Positions 31,161 through 39,751 are shown, numbered from the stretch's first letter. The stretch: 64,000 bases of DNA from Rhizomicrobium electricum (GCF_011762045.1 NZ_JAASQS010000005.1:248001-312000), one strand, 5' to 3'. A program made the numbers and translations. Notes: generated by a model not told the origin, from the sequence alone.

Positions 31161-32698
31161 GCTTCTTCCTGATCGAGAACGACCGCTCCGTCGCGAATGG
31201 CCGTAGTGATGCGTCCCAAAGCGGCATCGAGCGGCGTATCGCCGTTGAGCACCGGAATGATCGCGCCCGCTTCGGCCATGAATGCCTCGAGACGCGTACC
31301 CAGCATGGCCGCACTCACCTCGCCCGCACGCTGGCGCAGCCGAACGCCTTGTGTCACCGCCATAAGGCTCGCCGCTGCCACCTGCTCGCAAAGTTCGAGC
31401 ACGCGTAAAGCATCGCGCGCCGCAATCGTGCCCATCGAAACTTTGTCCTGGTTGTGGCATTCGGTCGAGCGCGAGAACACACTGGCGGGCATGGTCAGCT
31501 TGAGCGCTTCCGCCGTCCACGCCGAGACCGCAATCTGCACCGCCTTGAGGCCGTGATTGATAGCGGCACGCGCCCCTTCCGATCCCGAAAGATTCTGCGG
31601 CAGGCCATTCGAGTAGCGCTTGTCGACCAGAAGCGCGAGCTGGCGATCGAGAAGATCGGCGACGTTCGCGGTCAGCGTTTTCAGACCGTCCATGGCAAAG
31701 CAGATATGGCCGCCGTAGAAATGCCCGCCGTGCAGCGGACGGCCGTCGGCGGGATCAAACAACGGATTATCGTTGGCGCTGTTGATTTCGGTTTCGATCA
31801 AGCCGCGGAATGCCGGCAGCATGTCTTCCAACACGCCGATCACATGCGGCGCGCAACGGATCGAATAACGGTCCTGGATGCGGCTCGGCTCGCTGTTGGC
31901 GAGATAGGCTTTGAGATCGCCGCGGATGCGCGCCATTGCCTTGGCCTGGCCGGGATGGGGCTTGGCATCGGCCAGACGCTTGTCGAAATGCGCCGGATTA
32001 CCGAGGATCGCCAAGGTCGCCATCGAGGTGATGCGGCAGGCGAGCCGCGCCAGGTTTTCCGCCCGGCGGAACGCCAGCGCCGCGAGACCGGTCATCACCG
32101 CGGTGCCGTTCATGACGGCGAGCGCCTCTTTCGGCCTGAGGGTGATCGGCTTGATGCCCGCCTTTGCGAAAGCTTTCGCCGATATCATCCGCTCGCCTTC
32201 AAAGCGCACCCAGCTTTCGCCGGCCAGAGACGCAGCGACATAACTGAGCGGCGTAAGATCGCCACTGGCGCCGACCGAACCTTCGGCCGGAATCTCGGGC
32301 AGGATGTCGTGCTGCAGCATCGCCGCCAGAAGCTCGACCAGCGCCACGCTGACGCCCGACCAGCCTTGCATCAGATTGGCGAGCCGAACTGCCAGCACCG
32401 CCCGCGTCTCTTCGTCGGTGAGAATGCGACCCATGCCGCAGCGATGATAGCGCGTCAGATGGATCGGCAGTTCCTTGACCAGTTCGGCCGGAATCTCGGT
32501 CTCGCAGGAATCGCCGTAACCGGTCGTAATGCCATAAACGGTTGCCCCCGACGCAACCAAACCGTCGACGATTTCCGCCGAATGCGCCACCCGTGCCCGT
32601 GCATCGCCACCAGCAATCCTCGCTTCGCTTTTGCGATGCGCCAGATTCCAGATGTCTTCGATCGTAATGCGGGCTCCCCCGAACTCCACAGTACTCAT
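31157..32698 (-). CDS. Aromatic amino acid ammonia-lyase (HAL/TAL-like) of the aryl polyene cluster
   Basis: This is a 513-residue MIO-cofactor ammonia-lyase. The Ala144-Ser145-Gly146 triad (SVGASGDLTP) forms the prosthetic group, and Tyr55 in VYGITTGYG is the family's catalytic tyrosine. It probably deaminates tyrosine (or phenylalanine) to the aryl acrylate used as starter. The specificity segment reads LTRYHRCGMG (residues 81-90), unlike the Ser-His of classical histidine ammonia-lyases. A role in histidine breakdown is unlikely because no other hut gene is nearby. Both ends overlap neighbours in ATGA arrangement. Confidence 0.87.
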   Translation of the reverse strand: MSTVEFGGARITIEDIWNLAHRKSEARIAGGDARARVAHSAEIVDGLVASGATVYGITTGYGDSCETEIPAELVKELPIHLTRYHRCGMGRILTDEETRAVLAVRLANLMQGWSGVSVALVELLAAMLQHDILPEIPAEGSVGASGDLTPLSYVAASLAGESWVRFEGERMISAKAFAKAGIKPITLRPKEALAVMNGTAVMTGLAALAFRRAENLARLACRITSMATLAILGNPAHFDKRLADAKPHPGQAKAMARIRGDLKAYLANSEPSRIQDRYSIRCAPHVIGVLEDMLPAFRGLIETEINSANDNPLFDPADGRPLHGGHFYGGHICFAMDGLKTLTANVADLLDRQLALLVDKRYSNGLPQNLSGSEGARAAINHGLKAVQIAVSAWTAEALKLTMPASVFSRSTECHNQDKVSMGTIAARDALRVLELCEQVAAASLMAVTQGVRLRQRAGEVSAAMLGTRLEAFMAEAGAIIPVLNGDTPLDAALGRITTAIRDGAVVLDQEEA

Positions 32699-34398
32699 GA
32701 CGTTGCTTTCTGCAGGCCCCCTGCGCTGCTTGTACGATGCCAGAACGAATAGAAATTGAACCACTGCAGCGGCCGCGCTGCTACCTCGGCTTCCAGCGCC
32801 TTGGCGTATTGCTCGGCATAGGCCCGGATGGCCCCCATCCGGTCGCGCCGCGGCAGATCGATACGGTCGGCGAATTTCGTGAAGCGGACTTCGAAAACGC
32901 CGCGCTCGCGAGCACAGAACAACAAGTACACCGGCGCCTTGAGGATCGACGCAAGCACGTAAGGTCCTTGCGGAAACGCCGCCAGTTCGCCGAAGAATGG
33001 CACCTCCACCACCCGTCCGCCATCCGATACCGGTACGCGATCGCCAACCATCACCACCCACTCGCCGCGTGCGATCGCATCGCTGAGAAGGATGGCGGTG
33101 TCGGCGCCGACCTTGGTGACGGGAATGGCGCGTACCGGTGCCTGCGGCGAGAACTGGGCGATGAGCTTGTTGAACATCTCGGCGTTCTCGGTGTGCACCA
33201 GAACATTGAGCGGCACCGCATTGCCGAGAACACCGATGGCGCGCACCACGTCGGGGTTACCGACATGCGCGGTGATAATGAACGCGCCCTCTTTCTTCGC
33301 CACCAGTTCGTTGAGCGCAGCGACACCGTCCCCGCGCAGCTTCGAATGGGAAATGCCGCCGGTCCAGGCCGCAAACTTGTCGAGCGCCGAACCTCCGAAC
33401 GCGAGAAAGTGCTGGAAGCTGGTCCACGATGTCGGCTTGCGTTTGAGATGTCCCGCCCGCCACATACGGTCGAGGAAATCGCGCGAAGCTTCGCGCTGCT
33501 CGCGACCGGAGAGGAAGAAATAGAGGATCACCGGCACCATGACGGCGAGGCACACGGTACGTCCAAGCAGGCGGTATACCGCTGCGAGCAGATGCAGGCC
33601 CCATCCGGCGCCGCGCTCGCGCATCACCGACCAGCGCGTCGGTTCCCCGCCGACAATCCGCGGCGGCTTCGAGAACAGGAGCGACGGCGCCCGCCACAAC
33701 ATCCCGAAAAACAACCGCGTTTGCATTTTCGCAAGGCGGATATTGTCGGCGACCATCTGGAAGTTCGACAGATTGCCTTCAGGATAGATCACCTTGACCG
33801 GCACGGGCGCTACCGCAATGCCCGCCCAATGCGCCTTGACCAGAACCTCGACGTCGAAATCCATGCGCAATCCGCGGACCGATTTGCGCACCAGCGCCAA
33901 TGTTTTTTCCACGGGGTAGATGCGGAAACCGCACATCGCATCGGGCAGACGAAACGACAGCGTATTGATGCGAATCCAGAAGGTCGTGAACTTGCGCCCG
34001 AACCGCCGCTTCGCCGGAGCCGAAGCATCGTAGATCGGAGCGCCGGTGACGATGGCATCGGGGTTGCGCTCGGCCATAGCGATCAACGCGCCCAGTGCGT
34101 CGAGATCGTGCTGGCCGTCGGCGTCGACCTGAACGGCATGAGAAAATCCACGCTCGGCGGCGCGCGCCATGCCGCACATCACCGCAAATCCCTTGCCGCC
34201 GTTGAACACGTGGCGCTGCAATTCGCAGTTTGGATGACGGGCGCAAATGGCGCGCAGAATTTCGGCATTGGCAGCCGCGCTGCCGTCGTCGATCACAATG
34301 ACGGGCAATCCCGCCGCGTCGAGGCGGGTCAGGATGGCATCGAGCGCCGTCGTGTGATTACAGGTCGGAATGACGGCACAGAGCCGCAGCGCGGTCAT
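32695..34398 (-). CDS. Glycosyltransferase family 2 fused to LpxL-type acyltransferase (aryl polyene cluster)
   Basis: This 567-residue protein joins two domains. Residues 1 to about 240 form a GT2 glycosyltransferase (AVIPTCNHT, VIDDGSAA, VQVDADGQHD with the DxD-like metal site). From about 310 to the end is a lysophospholipid/LpxL-type acyltransferase with a hydrophobic anchor (LAVMVPVILYFFLSG) and the TAHVGNPD HxxxxD motif. The first domain may glycosylate or handle the lipid anchor and the second acylate it, building the polyene membrane anchor. Fused versions are known in aryl polyene clusters. The start ATG overlaps the AMP-ligase stop. Confidence 0.87.
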   Translation of the reverse strand: MTALRLCAVIPTCNHTTALDAILTRLDAAGLPVIVIDDGSAAANAEILRAICARHPNCELQRHVFNGGKGFAVMCGMARAAERGFSHAVQVDADGQHDLDALGALIAMAERNPDAIVTGAPIYDASAPAKRRFGRKFTTFWIRINTLSFRLPDAMCGFRIYPVEKTLALVRKSVRGLRMDFDVEVLVKAHWAGIAVAPVPVKVIYPEGNLSNFQMVADNIRLAKMQTRLFFGMLWRAPSLLFSKPPRIVGGEPTRWSVMRERGAGWGLHLLAAVYRLLGRTVCLAVMVPVILYFFLSGREQREASRDFLDRMWRAGHLKRKPTSWTSFQHFLAFGGSALDKFAAWTGGISHSKLRGDGVAALNELVAKKEGAFIITAHVGNPDVVRAIGVLGNAVPLNVLVHTENAEMFNKLIAQFSPQAPVRAIPVTKVGADTAILLSDAIARGEWVVMVGDRVPVSDGGRVVEVPFFGELAAFPQGPYVLASILKAPVYLLFCARERGVFEVRFTKFADRIDLPRRDRMGAIRAYAEQYAKALEAEVAARPLQWFNFYSFWHRTSSAGGLQKATS

Positions 34399-36041
34399 GA
34401 CCAGCCTCCGATCTTGCCTTCGGAGGTGATGATGCCGTCGAATTCGTAACTGAAGCTCAGCCTCTGGCGATCGAGATCGCGCGTCAGCCGCAGGATCACC
34501 TGCGAACCCGGACGCATAACGCGGCGGAATTTTACCTGGGTGAGGTTGGCGCCAAACGGCCGGAAGCCCCACAAGCATTCCGCCCAGATCACCGCCATAT
34601 GGGTTTGCGCGATACCCGGCAGGATCGGCTCGTCGGGAAAATGGCCCTTGAACCAGACCATCTCCGGATTGAGTTCGAGAGATAGTTCAGCGCTGTCACC
34701 GTCAACCGAAGCCGCCGACAGGATCCCCAGTTCAATGTCGCCGTGCAGAACGAACTTCGCCCGCAGCACCGCCTGCACGCGCTTGCCCTGACGATCGAGC
34801 GGGATCGGCGCAAACAGCCAATGCTTGGGACGCTCGCGCGGCTCCATTCGTCCGACCAGCATTTCGCGCAGCTTGCGCGAAAGACGAAATGCGCCGAACT
34901 CCTTCAGTGCGGCCTTGCCGTCGGCATTGAGTTCGATGATGGCCCCGAGGGCCCCCTTGCGCTGCGGCAGATCCACCACGGCCGCAGCATCGATCAGAGG
35001 CAAGGCAACCAGCGCCTCCTCCACCCGCGGCAACGACACGCGGTTACCGTCGATCTTGGCGATACGGTCACCCCGCCCTTTCAGACGGAACTGCGCGTCT
35101 ACCTTTTCCACCAGATCGCCGGTCACCACCGGTGCGTCACCCGCCACCGTCGAAACGACCACCAATCCGCCGTCCGCATCGGCTTCGATGCCGACATCTT
35201 CGAACGGCGTCCACAGCGTGTCGGATCGCTCCTGCTGGCGCCAGGCGATGCCGCCGGTCTCGGTCGAGCCCAGCACTTCGATCGGCAACGAGCCAAATTT
35301 CTCGCGGGCATGATACGCGGCATCGAGCGGCAGCGGAGCACCCGATGAGAAAATCAGCGACGGCGCACCCGTATCAAAGCCATCCGGGATACGCGTCAGA
35401 TGTGCCGGGCTCGAGACCAGCGTCGTCTCCGGCGTGAGTTTGCCCGACAGCATCTCCCAGGTTTCCACCGGACGGTCTTCCGAAACCCGCTTCGAAATCA
35501 CCGGCCAGAAAATGCGGAACAACATGCCGTAAATGTGCTGGTGCGAAACGGTGGCGTAGACATGCCCTGCCCGTGACGACCACAGTCGATGCAGCTTCTG
35601 GCCTTCGAGGTCCAACTGGGCGATGCGCTTGGGCACAAGCTTGGGCGCGGAGGTGGTGCCCGACGTGAAGAAATTGAGATCGATGTCGCCGGGAATGATG
35701 TCGAACCGGCCGGTTTCGGTCGCAAGCTCCAGCGGCAGTGCACCCGCCACATTCTCGTCGGTAAGGACAACGCCGTCCGCAGCACCGATCTCACGCAGGT
35801 ATTCGGGCTGAACATGGGCGGGACAGAACACCGTCGCGCGCCGTGTTGCGGCTGCCAACAATCCGCACACGAACAGCGCCGCGCTGACCGTATGCAGATA
35901 GACCGGCTTGCCGGCAGGTAGCTTGGCGGCAACATCCATCGCGGTGCGGCGGATGCGGCCGGCGGTGATCGGCCCATTCTTGCTGGAGAACAGCACCACG
36001 GCAGGATCGGCCGTGCACACTGCGTCGAACAGAGCGCTCAT
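34395..36041 (-). CDS. AMP-dependent acyl ligase fused to a FabZ-like dehydratase (aryl polyene cluster)
   Basis: This 548-residue protein has two parts. Residues 1 to about 425 are an adenylate-forming ligase with the P-loop FFTSGTTSAPKLVPK at 125-139 and a GSTETGG motif, expected to activate the aryl starter and load it on a carrier protein. From about 435 to the end is a hotdog dehydratase with a canonical GHFPDEPILPGIAQ motif (candidate catalytic His467). In E. coli and Xenorhabdus the two functions are on separate proteins (ApeH and ApeI). The gene overlaps its neighbours by four bases each side. Confidence 0.87.
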   Translation of the reverse strand: MSALFDAVCTADPAVVLFSSKNGPITAGRIRRTAMDVAAKLPAGKPVYLHTVSAALFVCGLLAAATRRATVFCPAHVQPEYLREIGAADGVVLTDENVAGALPLELATETGRFDIIPGDIDLNFFTSGTTSAPKLVPKRIAQLDLEGQKLHRLWSSRAGHVYATVSHQHIYGMLFRIFWPVISKRVSEDRPVETWEMLSGKLTPETTLVSSPAHLTRIPDGFDTGAPSLIFSSGAPLPLDAAYHAREKFGSLPIEVLGSTETGGIAWRQQERSDTLWTPFEDVGIEADADGGLVVVSTVAGDAPVVTGDLVEKVDAQFRLKGRGDRIAKIDGNRVSLPRVEEALVALPLIDAAAVVDLPQRKGALGAIIELNADGKAALKEFGAFRLSRKLREMLVGRMEPRERPKHWLFAPIPLDRQGKRVQAVLRAKFVLHGDIELGILSAASVDGDSAELSLELNPEMVWFKGHFPDEPILPGIAQTHMAVIWAECLWGFRPFGANLTQVKFRRVMRPGSQVILRLTRDLDRQRLSFSYEFDGIITSEGKIGGWS

Positions 36042-36607
36042 CGTGCGCCCCTTCGCTTGACGGATAGCCGCACGAGATATTCGCCGGCGAACAACAGACC
36101 CGCCGCGGCATAGGCAATGGCGCCGTTATAGATCAGCCATGCGTCCCAGCCGGGCTGCAATACCGTCCATAAGGCAATAGCGCCGTTGAGAGTGAAGAAG
36201 GCTACCCAGACCTCGGTGACAGTACGGGTATAACGGACGCCCGCTTCCGGCAAATCGGGCTCCATAGCGCGTGCGAACCGTTCCGCGACCGTCGGCGGCC
36301 GCATCAGACTGATCGCGAAGGTCACCAGCAGCACGGCATTCATGAACACCGGATAGAGGCGCACCGACAAGGCGACGTCGAACAGACTTACCGCCGCCAT
36401 CGCGATGAGCACCGGGATCAGCGCCACGGTGAGCGACAACGGCACCTTCCGCAATACGGGCAGAAGCAGGCGTCCGGCGAGCAACACCATCACCAGCGCA
36501 AACGCCGCCATGGCGCCGAAGGTACGGAGCAGCGTGACCGCGATCAGCGGATAGAGAACCGAGAACGTCGTAAAAATGAGGGCCGGAACGTCAACTCGTT
36601 TTGACAT
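36038..36607 (-). CDS. COG4648-type membrane protein of the aryl polyene cluster
   Basis: This is a 189-residue integral membrane protein with about five hydrophobic segments (for example AAFALVMVLLAGRLLLPVL and YNGAIAYAAAGLLFAGEYLV). It resembles the COG4648 family present in most APE clusters between the carrier proteins and the ligase. Its biochemical role is not established; membrane assembly of the lipid is a guess. It overlaps the upstream carrier-protein gene by 17 bases and the ligase by four. Confidence 0.75.
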   Translation of the reverse strand: MSKRVDVPALIFTTFSVLYPLIAVTLLRTFGAMAAFALVMVLLAGRLLLPVLRKVPLSLTVALIPVLIAMAAVSLFDVALSVRLYPVFMNAVLLVTFAISLMRPPTVAERFARAMEPDLPEAGVRYTRTVTEVWVAFFTLNGAIALWTVLQPGWDAWLIYNGAIAYAAAGLLFAGEYLVRLSVKRRGAR

Positions 36608-36845
36608 TGGTCAGATCGTAGATCCGGTCGACGACATCGCGCACCGTGCGCACGGTTTTGAATTCGTCCGGCTTGATCTTCTGGCCCGTAAATTCCTGAA
36701 CCTTCACGATCAGGTCCACAGCATCGATGCTGTCGAGGTCCAGGTCCTTCTGGAGGTCCGAATCGAGGGTGATGCTGTCGGCAGGGACTTCGAACAGCGT
36801 CGAGATGTACCCCCGAACCTTCGCGAAGATCTCGTCGCGCTCCAT
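36591..36845 (-). CDS. Acyl carrier protein (second of the aryl polyene pair)
   Basis: This is an 84-residue acidic four-helix carrier protein with the phosphopantetheine attachment motif DLDSIDAVDLI, the serine being near residue 39. A GAGGAAG-like ribosome binding site precedes the ATG. The tail is more basic than typical FabD-pathway ACP. Aryl polyene systems use two distinct ACPs, one for starter activation and one for extension. It lies nine bases downstream of the first ACP gene and overlaps the COG4648 gene. Confidence 0.9.
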   Translation of the reverse strand: MERDEIFAKVRGYISTLFEVPADSITLDSDLQKDLDLDSIDAVDLIVKVQEFTGQKIKPDEFKTVRTVRDVVDRIYDLTNVKTS

Positions 36846-36854
36846 GTCTTCCTC

Positions 36855-37112
36855 TCAGCGTTTGCCGGAAATGTAATTAGCCAATGAGCGAACGCTGCGG
36901 AAGTACTCCGAGACATGCTCGTCTTCAGGATCGATCTTGACGCCGTATTTCTTCTGGATCTGCACACCGATTTCGAGGGCGTCGATCGAGTCCAGCGCCA
37001 GCCCGCTGTCGCCGAACAGCGGCTCCTCCGGATCGATGTCGGACGGCTTGACGTCTTCGAGTTGCAGGGCCGAGACGATAAGCTCTCTCAGCTCGTCCTC
37101 AAGCGGGTTCAT
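36855..37112 (-). CDS. Acyl carrier protein (first of the aryl polyene pair)
   Basis: This is an 85-residue acidic carrier protein with the motif LALDSIDALEIGVQI for attachment of the phosphopantetheine arm. The helix II region is ALEIGVQIQKKYG, distinct from the second ACP, so they are not recent duplicates. GAGGAAG lies before the ATG. It overlaps the acyltransferase gene by 14 bases. The dedicated transferase is probably the short PPTase encoded divergently beyond the operon. Confidence 0.9.
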   Translation of the reverse strand: MNPLEDELRELIVSALQLEDVKPSDIDPEEPLFGDSGLALDSIDALEIGVQIQKKYGVKIDPEDEHVSEYFRSVRSLANYISGKR

Positions 37113-37896
37113 GGGCGATCACTTCCTCAAATCGCTTTGTTATTTGTGCCGTCAGGTCTCGAGCACAGCGGGCGGGCAAGCGGGAATCGAAGACCTCGGC
37201 AGTCTCTATACGCTCGCCCACGCGAACTCTGAAGCAGGCCCTACGAACTGGACTTTCATACCACTTTTCGCCTTTGCGAAGCATAGGCGGATTGCAGCAG
37301 ACCGTGACAATCCGTATCGGCGCACCAGCGCGAATCGCGATGTTGGCAAAGCCTCTTTCCAGACGCACCTGCTTGCCGGGCTTGGTCCGGGTTCCTTCCG
37401 GAAAGATGACGAGGTTGTTTCCCGATTTTAAAGCTGCGACACATTCTCGCAGCGTTCGCTCGGGATCGCCGAGATTGGGAATATAGTTGGTGGCCTTAAC
37501 AACCCCACGCATGAAGGGGTTCTTCCACACACCCTCCTTCACAACGCACTGGGCCCGCTCCATCAGCGAAATAATCAGCACGATGTCGATCAGCGACGGA
37601 TGGTTCGCGATAATCAGAGTGCCGGTTTCCTGACGCAGGATGTCGACGCCTTCGAGCTCGAGATCGATCAGGCGCATGTTGACCAGCAGCCAAACGAACA
37701 GCCGCCACGTCTCCCGCACCGTCCGCTGCGCAATACCCGCGCGCTCCTGCGGATCGCTGTAGAACAGGCAATAGAACGGGAACAGGGTTACGGAGAGAAC
37801 GACCCCGCCCACGCCGAACAGCACGAATGCAAAACCGGTCCCGATCTGCCGATACAGGCGCTCAGCCCGCCTGCCGACTACGCCGACATACTCCAT
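37099..37896 (-). CDS. Lysophospholipid acyltransferase of the aryl polyene cluster (ApeD-like)
   Basis: This is a 265-residue membrane-bound 1-acyl-glycerol-3-phosphate acyltransferase-type protein. Motif I is ANHPSLID (HxxxxD), motif III is IFPEGTRTKP. One N-terminal hydrophobic segment (AFVLFGVGGVVLSVTLFPFY) anchors it. It probably transfers an acyl chain in construction of the polyene lipid anchor. The start overlaps the chain-length-factor gene by 19 bases. Confidence 0.88.
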   Translation of the reverse strand: MEYVGVVGRRAERLYRQIGTGFAFVLFGVGGVVLSVTLFPFYCLFYSDPQERAGIAQRTVRETWRLFVWLLVNMRLIDLELEGVDILRQETGTLIIANHPSLIDIVLIISLMERAQCVVKEGVWKNPFMRGVVKATNYIPNLGDPERTLRECVAALKSGNNLVIFPEGTRTKPGKQVRLERGFANIAIRAGAPIRIVTVCCNPPMLRKGEKWYESPVRRACFRVRVGERIETAEVFDSRLPARCARDLTAQITKRFEEVIAHEPA

Positions 37897-38540
37897 GGTC
37901 CGCCCCCAACGGCCAATACTCCACCACACACCCGCAGCTGCTCGATCAATGCCTGCGCCCCCGCGCGTCCCGGCATTACCTCAACGGCTGCGCTCCCAGC
38001 CTCCTCCAAGATCAGCCGCATCGCCAGTCCTACACCAGCCGGAGCGGGATCGTTTTCAAAATCAGCGTAAACGTCGGCCAACGGCAAGTCCGCATAGGCC
38101 ACAATGACGTCCGGGCAGCGATCGGCCGCCAGCCGGGCATAGGCTTCTGCCAACCCCGCCCGCAAGGTGTTTTCACCTCCGGCGAGTGCCGTGTGTGCGA
38201 TTTTCTCTTTGCGGATTTGCCCGACCATACCGGGAGCGGCGTTATGCACCGAGCCCGAGAACGCCATCGGCGACATCGGCTCGCCGACGCCGATGCTGCG
38301 CAAAAGCGCCGTCAGCGTTTCGAGATTGCCATAGCGGGAGCAGAAGATCAGCTCGGAGGTCGTCCCGGACTTGAGTACACTCAGCATAACGCGCACGGCC
38401 AAGCGCTCGAGCTTGCCCATTCGACGACGGACGCCGGGCGGGATGATGTCCTCACCCCCTGCCTCGCCGAAAACCCGTTCGCCGTCAGGACTTTGCAGGA
38501 CCGCGGCCCACTGCTGCACGCCTAACGTGTAATTTCGCAT
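37878..38540 (-). CDS. Ketosynthase chain-length factor of the aryl polyene cluster (ApeC-like)
   Basis: This 220-residue protein resembles the N-terminal half of a ketosynthase (beta-ketoacyl synthase, N-terminal type 2) but lacks the nucleophilic Cys; the corresponding region reads AFSGSVHNAAPG. Such proteins pair with a full ketosynthase and set polyene chain length. The missing Cys is normal for the family. It is the first gene of the minus-strand operon, so the promoter lies in the 154 bases shared with the PPTase gene. Confidence 0.85.
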   Translation of the reverse strand: MRNYTLGVQQWAAVLQSPDGERVFGEAGGEDIIPPGVRRRMGKLERLAVRVMLSVLKSGTTSELIFCSRYGNLETLTALLRSIGVGEPMSPMAFSGSVHNAAPGMVGQIRKEKIAHTALAGGENTLRAGLAEAYARLAADRCPDVIVAYADLPLADVYADFENDPAPAGVGLAMRLILEEAGSAAVEVMPGRAGAQALIEQLRVCGGVLAVGGGPWSMSA

Positions 38541-38694
38541 CCCATCAGCTACTGACTGATTTTCCTAAACTATCGGTCATGGCGGTCAGTAACGATAGGG
38601 CCCTCGGCGTCACGCTGCAAATCTTGCGACCAAATGTAGCATTCCGCGGAGATGCCAAAGCTCCGTTTGCTCAAGGACTTACGCAGGAGACGGC
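38541..38694. promoter_or_regulatory. Divergent promoter region between the APE operon and the PPTase gene
   Basis: The operon starting with the chain-length factor (minus strand) and the phosphopantetheinyl transferase gene (plus strand) are transcribed away from this 154-base gap, so promoters for both must be here. A repeated TGACTGATT / GGTCAGTAACGAT element around the left half could be an operator. No exact -35/-10 pair is claimed. Confidence 0.4.
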
Positions 38695-39216
38695 ATGCTC
38701 GGCGACAGGATCTTGTATGGCGTGGACGTCATTCCAGCGGATGACGTTCGCGCCCGGCAGGCCCATCGGGTTCAATCCCCCTACGCGTCCGCCCTCGCCA
38801 CTCGGCTGAGCGCCGCCGCAGGCTCTGCAGGGATGGTCTCCAAGTCCCATAGCCGGGCCATGGTTGCAGCCGCTTGCGCCGTCCCACCAGTTACCGCCCT
38901 CGGCATCGACATCGAATGGATGGCGCCGGACCGTCCATTTGACGCGATCCTGGCGAACTTCCTGCCATCGTTCGCGACACCCGTCGCGTGCAACGGCTTC
39001 TATCGTGCGTGGACATTCCTCGAAGCGCACTTCAAGGCATACCAATGCTGGCCGCGCGAAAAGGAATTGCGCCAGGTACTCGCCGGACCTGCGCGGGACG
39101 ATTCGTGGCAGACCGTCGAGGGCAACTACTTGCTCCAGCATCAGGTCGGCGGCGACTTCCAACTCACCGTTTTGTGGCGCTCGGACCAACCGTGCGGCAT
39201 CAAATATGTGCGGTAA
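38695..39216 (+). CDS. Short 4'-phosphopantetheinyl transferase-like protein
   Basis: This 173-residue protein has the two PPTase motifs of the Sfp/HetI superfamily: a metal-binding ALGIDIEWM near residue 71 (GIDIE) and FYRAWTFLEAHFKAYQ near residue 108 (WTxxEAxxK). PPTases attach phosphopantetheine to carrier proteins. The location beside two dedicated ACP genes suggests it activates them. It is shorter than Sfp (about 220 residues) and has lost part of the N-terminal lobe. An AGGAGA ribosome binding site precedes the ATG. Confidence 0.75.
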   Translation: MLGDRILYGVDVIPADDVRARQAHRVQSPYASALATRLSAAAGSAGMVSKSHSRAMVAAACAVPPVTALGIDIEWMAPDRPFDAILANFLPSFATPVACNGFYRAWTFLEAHFKAYQCWPREKELRQVLAGPARDDSWQTVEGNYLLQHQVGGDFQLTVLWRSDQPCGIKYVR

Positions 39217-39292
39217 ATCAGGCTTGATTTGACACCTCCAAGTTGCGGCAGATAAATATCCTTACGTTAATCTATTGGGTCTGGAGGGAACC

Positions 39293-39751
39293 GTGCCGAC
39301 CATCAGAAAGATCTTTTGCAGTGTTGCCGCCGTGGGCGCTCTGGCCTTGCTCGCCGTCGTGCCGGCCTCTGCCGCCGATGACATAATTGCGCTCGACCTT
39401 CAGCAGGCGCTGAACGCGCCCGACACGCTGGCGCACATCGACGGTTCGGTGAAGTTCTATTTCGGCACCGCCACTCACCCGGCGATCGTCAAACATCTCG
39501 GCGAAGCGGTAACCAACAAAAAAGCCAACGGCTTCGGGCGCAACAGCACCCGCGGCTGCGAACGCGCCTTCCTCGACGGACTGATCGCCTTCCAGGAGAA
39601 AGCCAAGGCGTTGGGCGCCAATGCGGTTATCGGCATCAACAGCTATTACAAGAAAAACGAAGTGGCGATCGACAAGACCGTTGAGTGCCATTCCGGGCTG
39701 CTGATGGACGGCATCGCCATGAAGGGTGAGTTCGTCAAGCTCGCCAAGTGA
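39293..39751 (+). CDS. Secreted YbjQ-like / heavy-metal-binding-domain protein
   Basis: This 152-residue protein starts at GTG with a GGAGGG ribosome binding site and has a signal peptide ending VPASA. The mature part contains GCERAFLDGLIAFQEKAKALGANAVIGINSYYKK, typical of the YbjQ/heavy-metal-binding (PF01906-like) fold, and two cysteines. Proteins of this type are often mislabelled as excinuclease ATPase subunit. I recall similar genes near other APE clusters, but that is memory, not evidence here. No metal ligand set can be assigned. Confidence 0.6.
   Translation: MPTIRKIFCSVAAVGALALLAVVPASAADDIIALDLQQALNAPDTLAHIDGSVKFYFGTATHPAIVKHLGEAVTNKKANGFGRNSTRGCERAFLDGLIAFQEKAKALGANAVIGINSYYKKNEVAIDKTVECHSGLLMDGIAMKGEFVKLAK

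Noticed and set aside
31157..32698. Annotation as histidine ammonia-lyase of histidine catabolism (hutH)
   Set aside because: No hutU, hutI or hutG gene is nearby, and it sits in a polyene operon with an atypical specificity segment.
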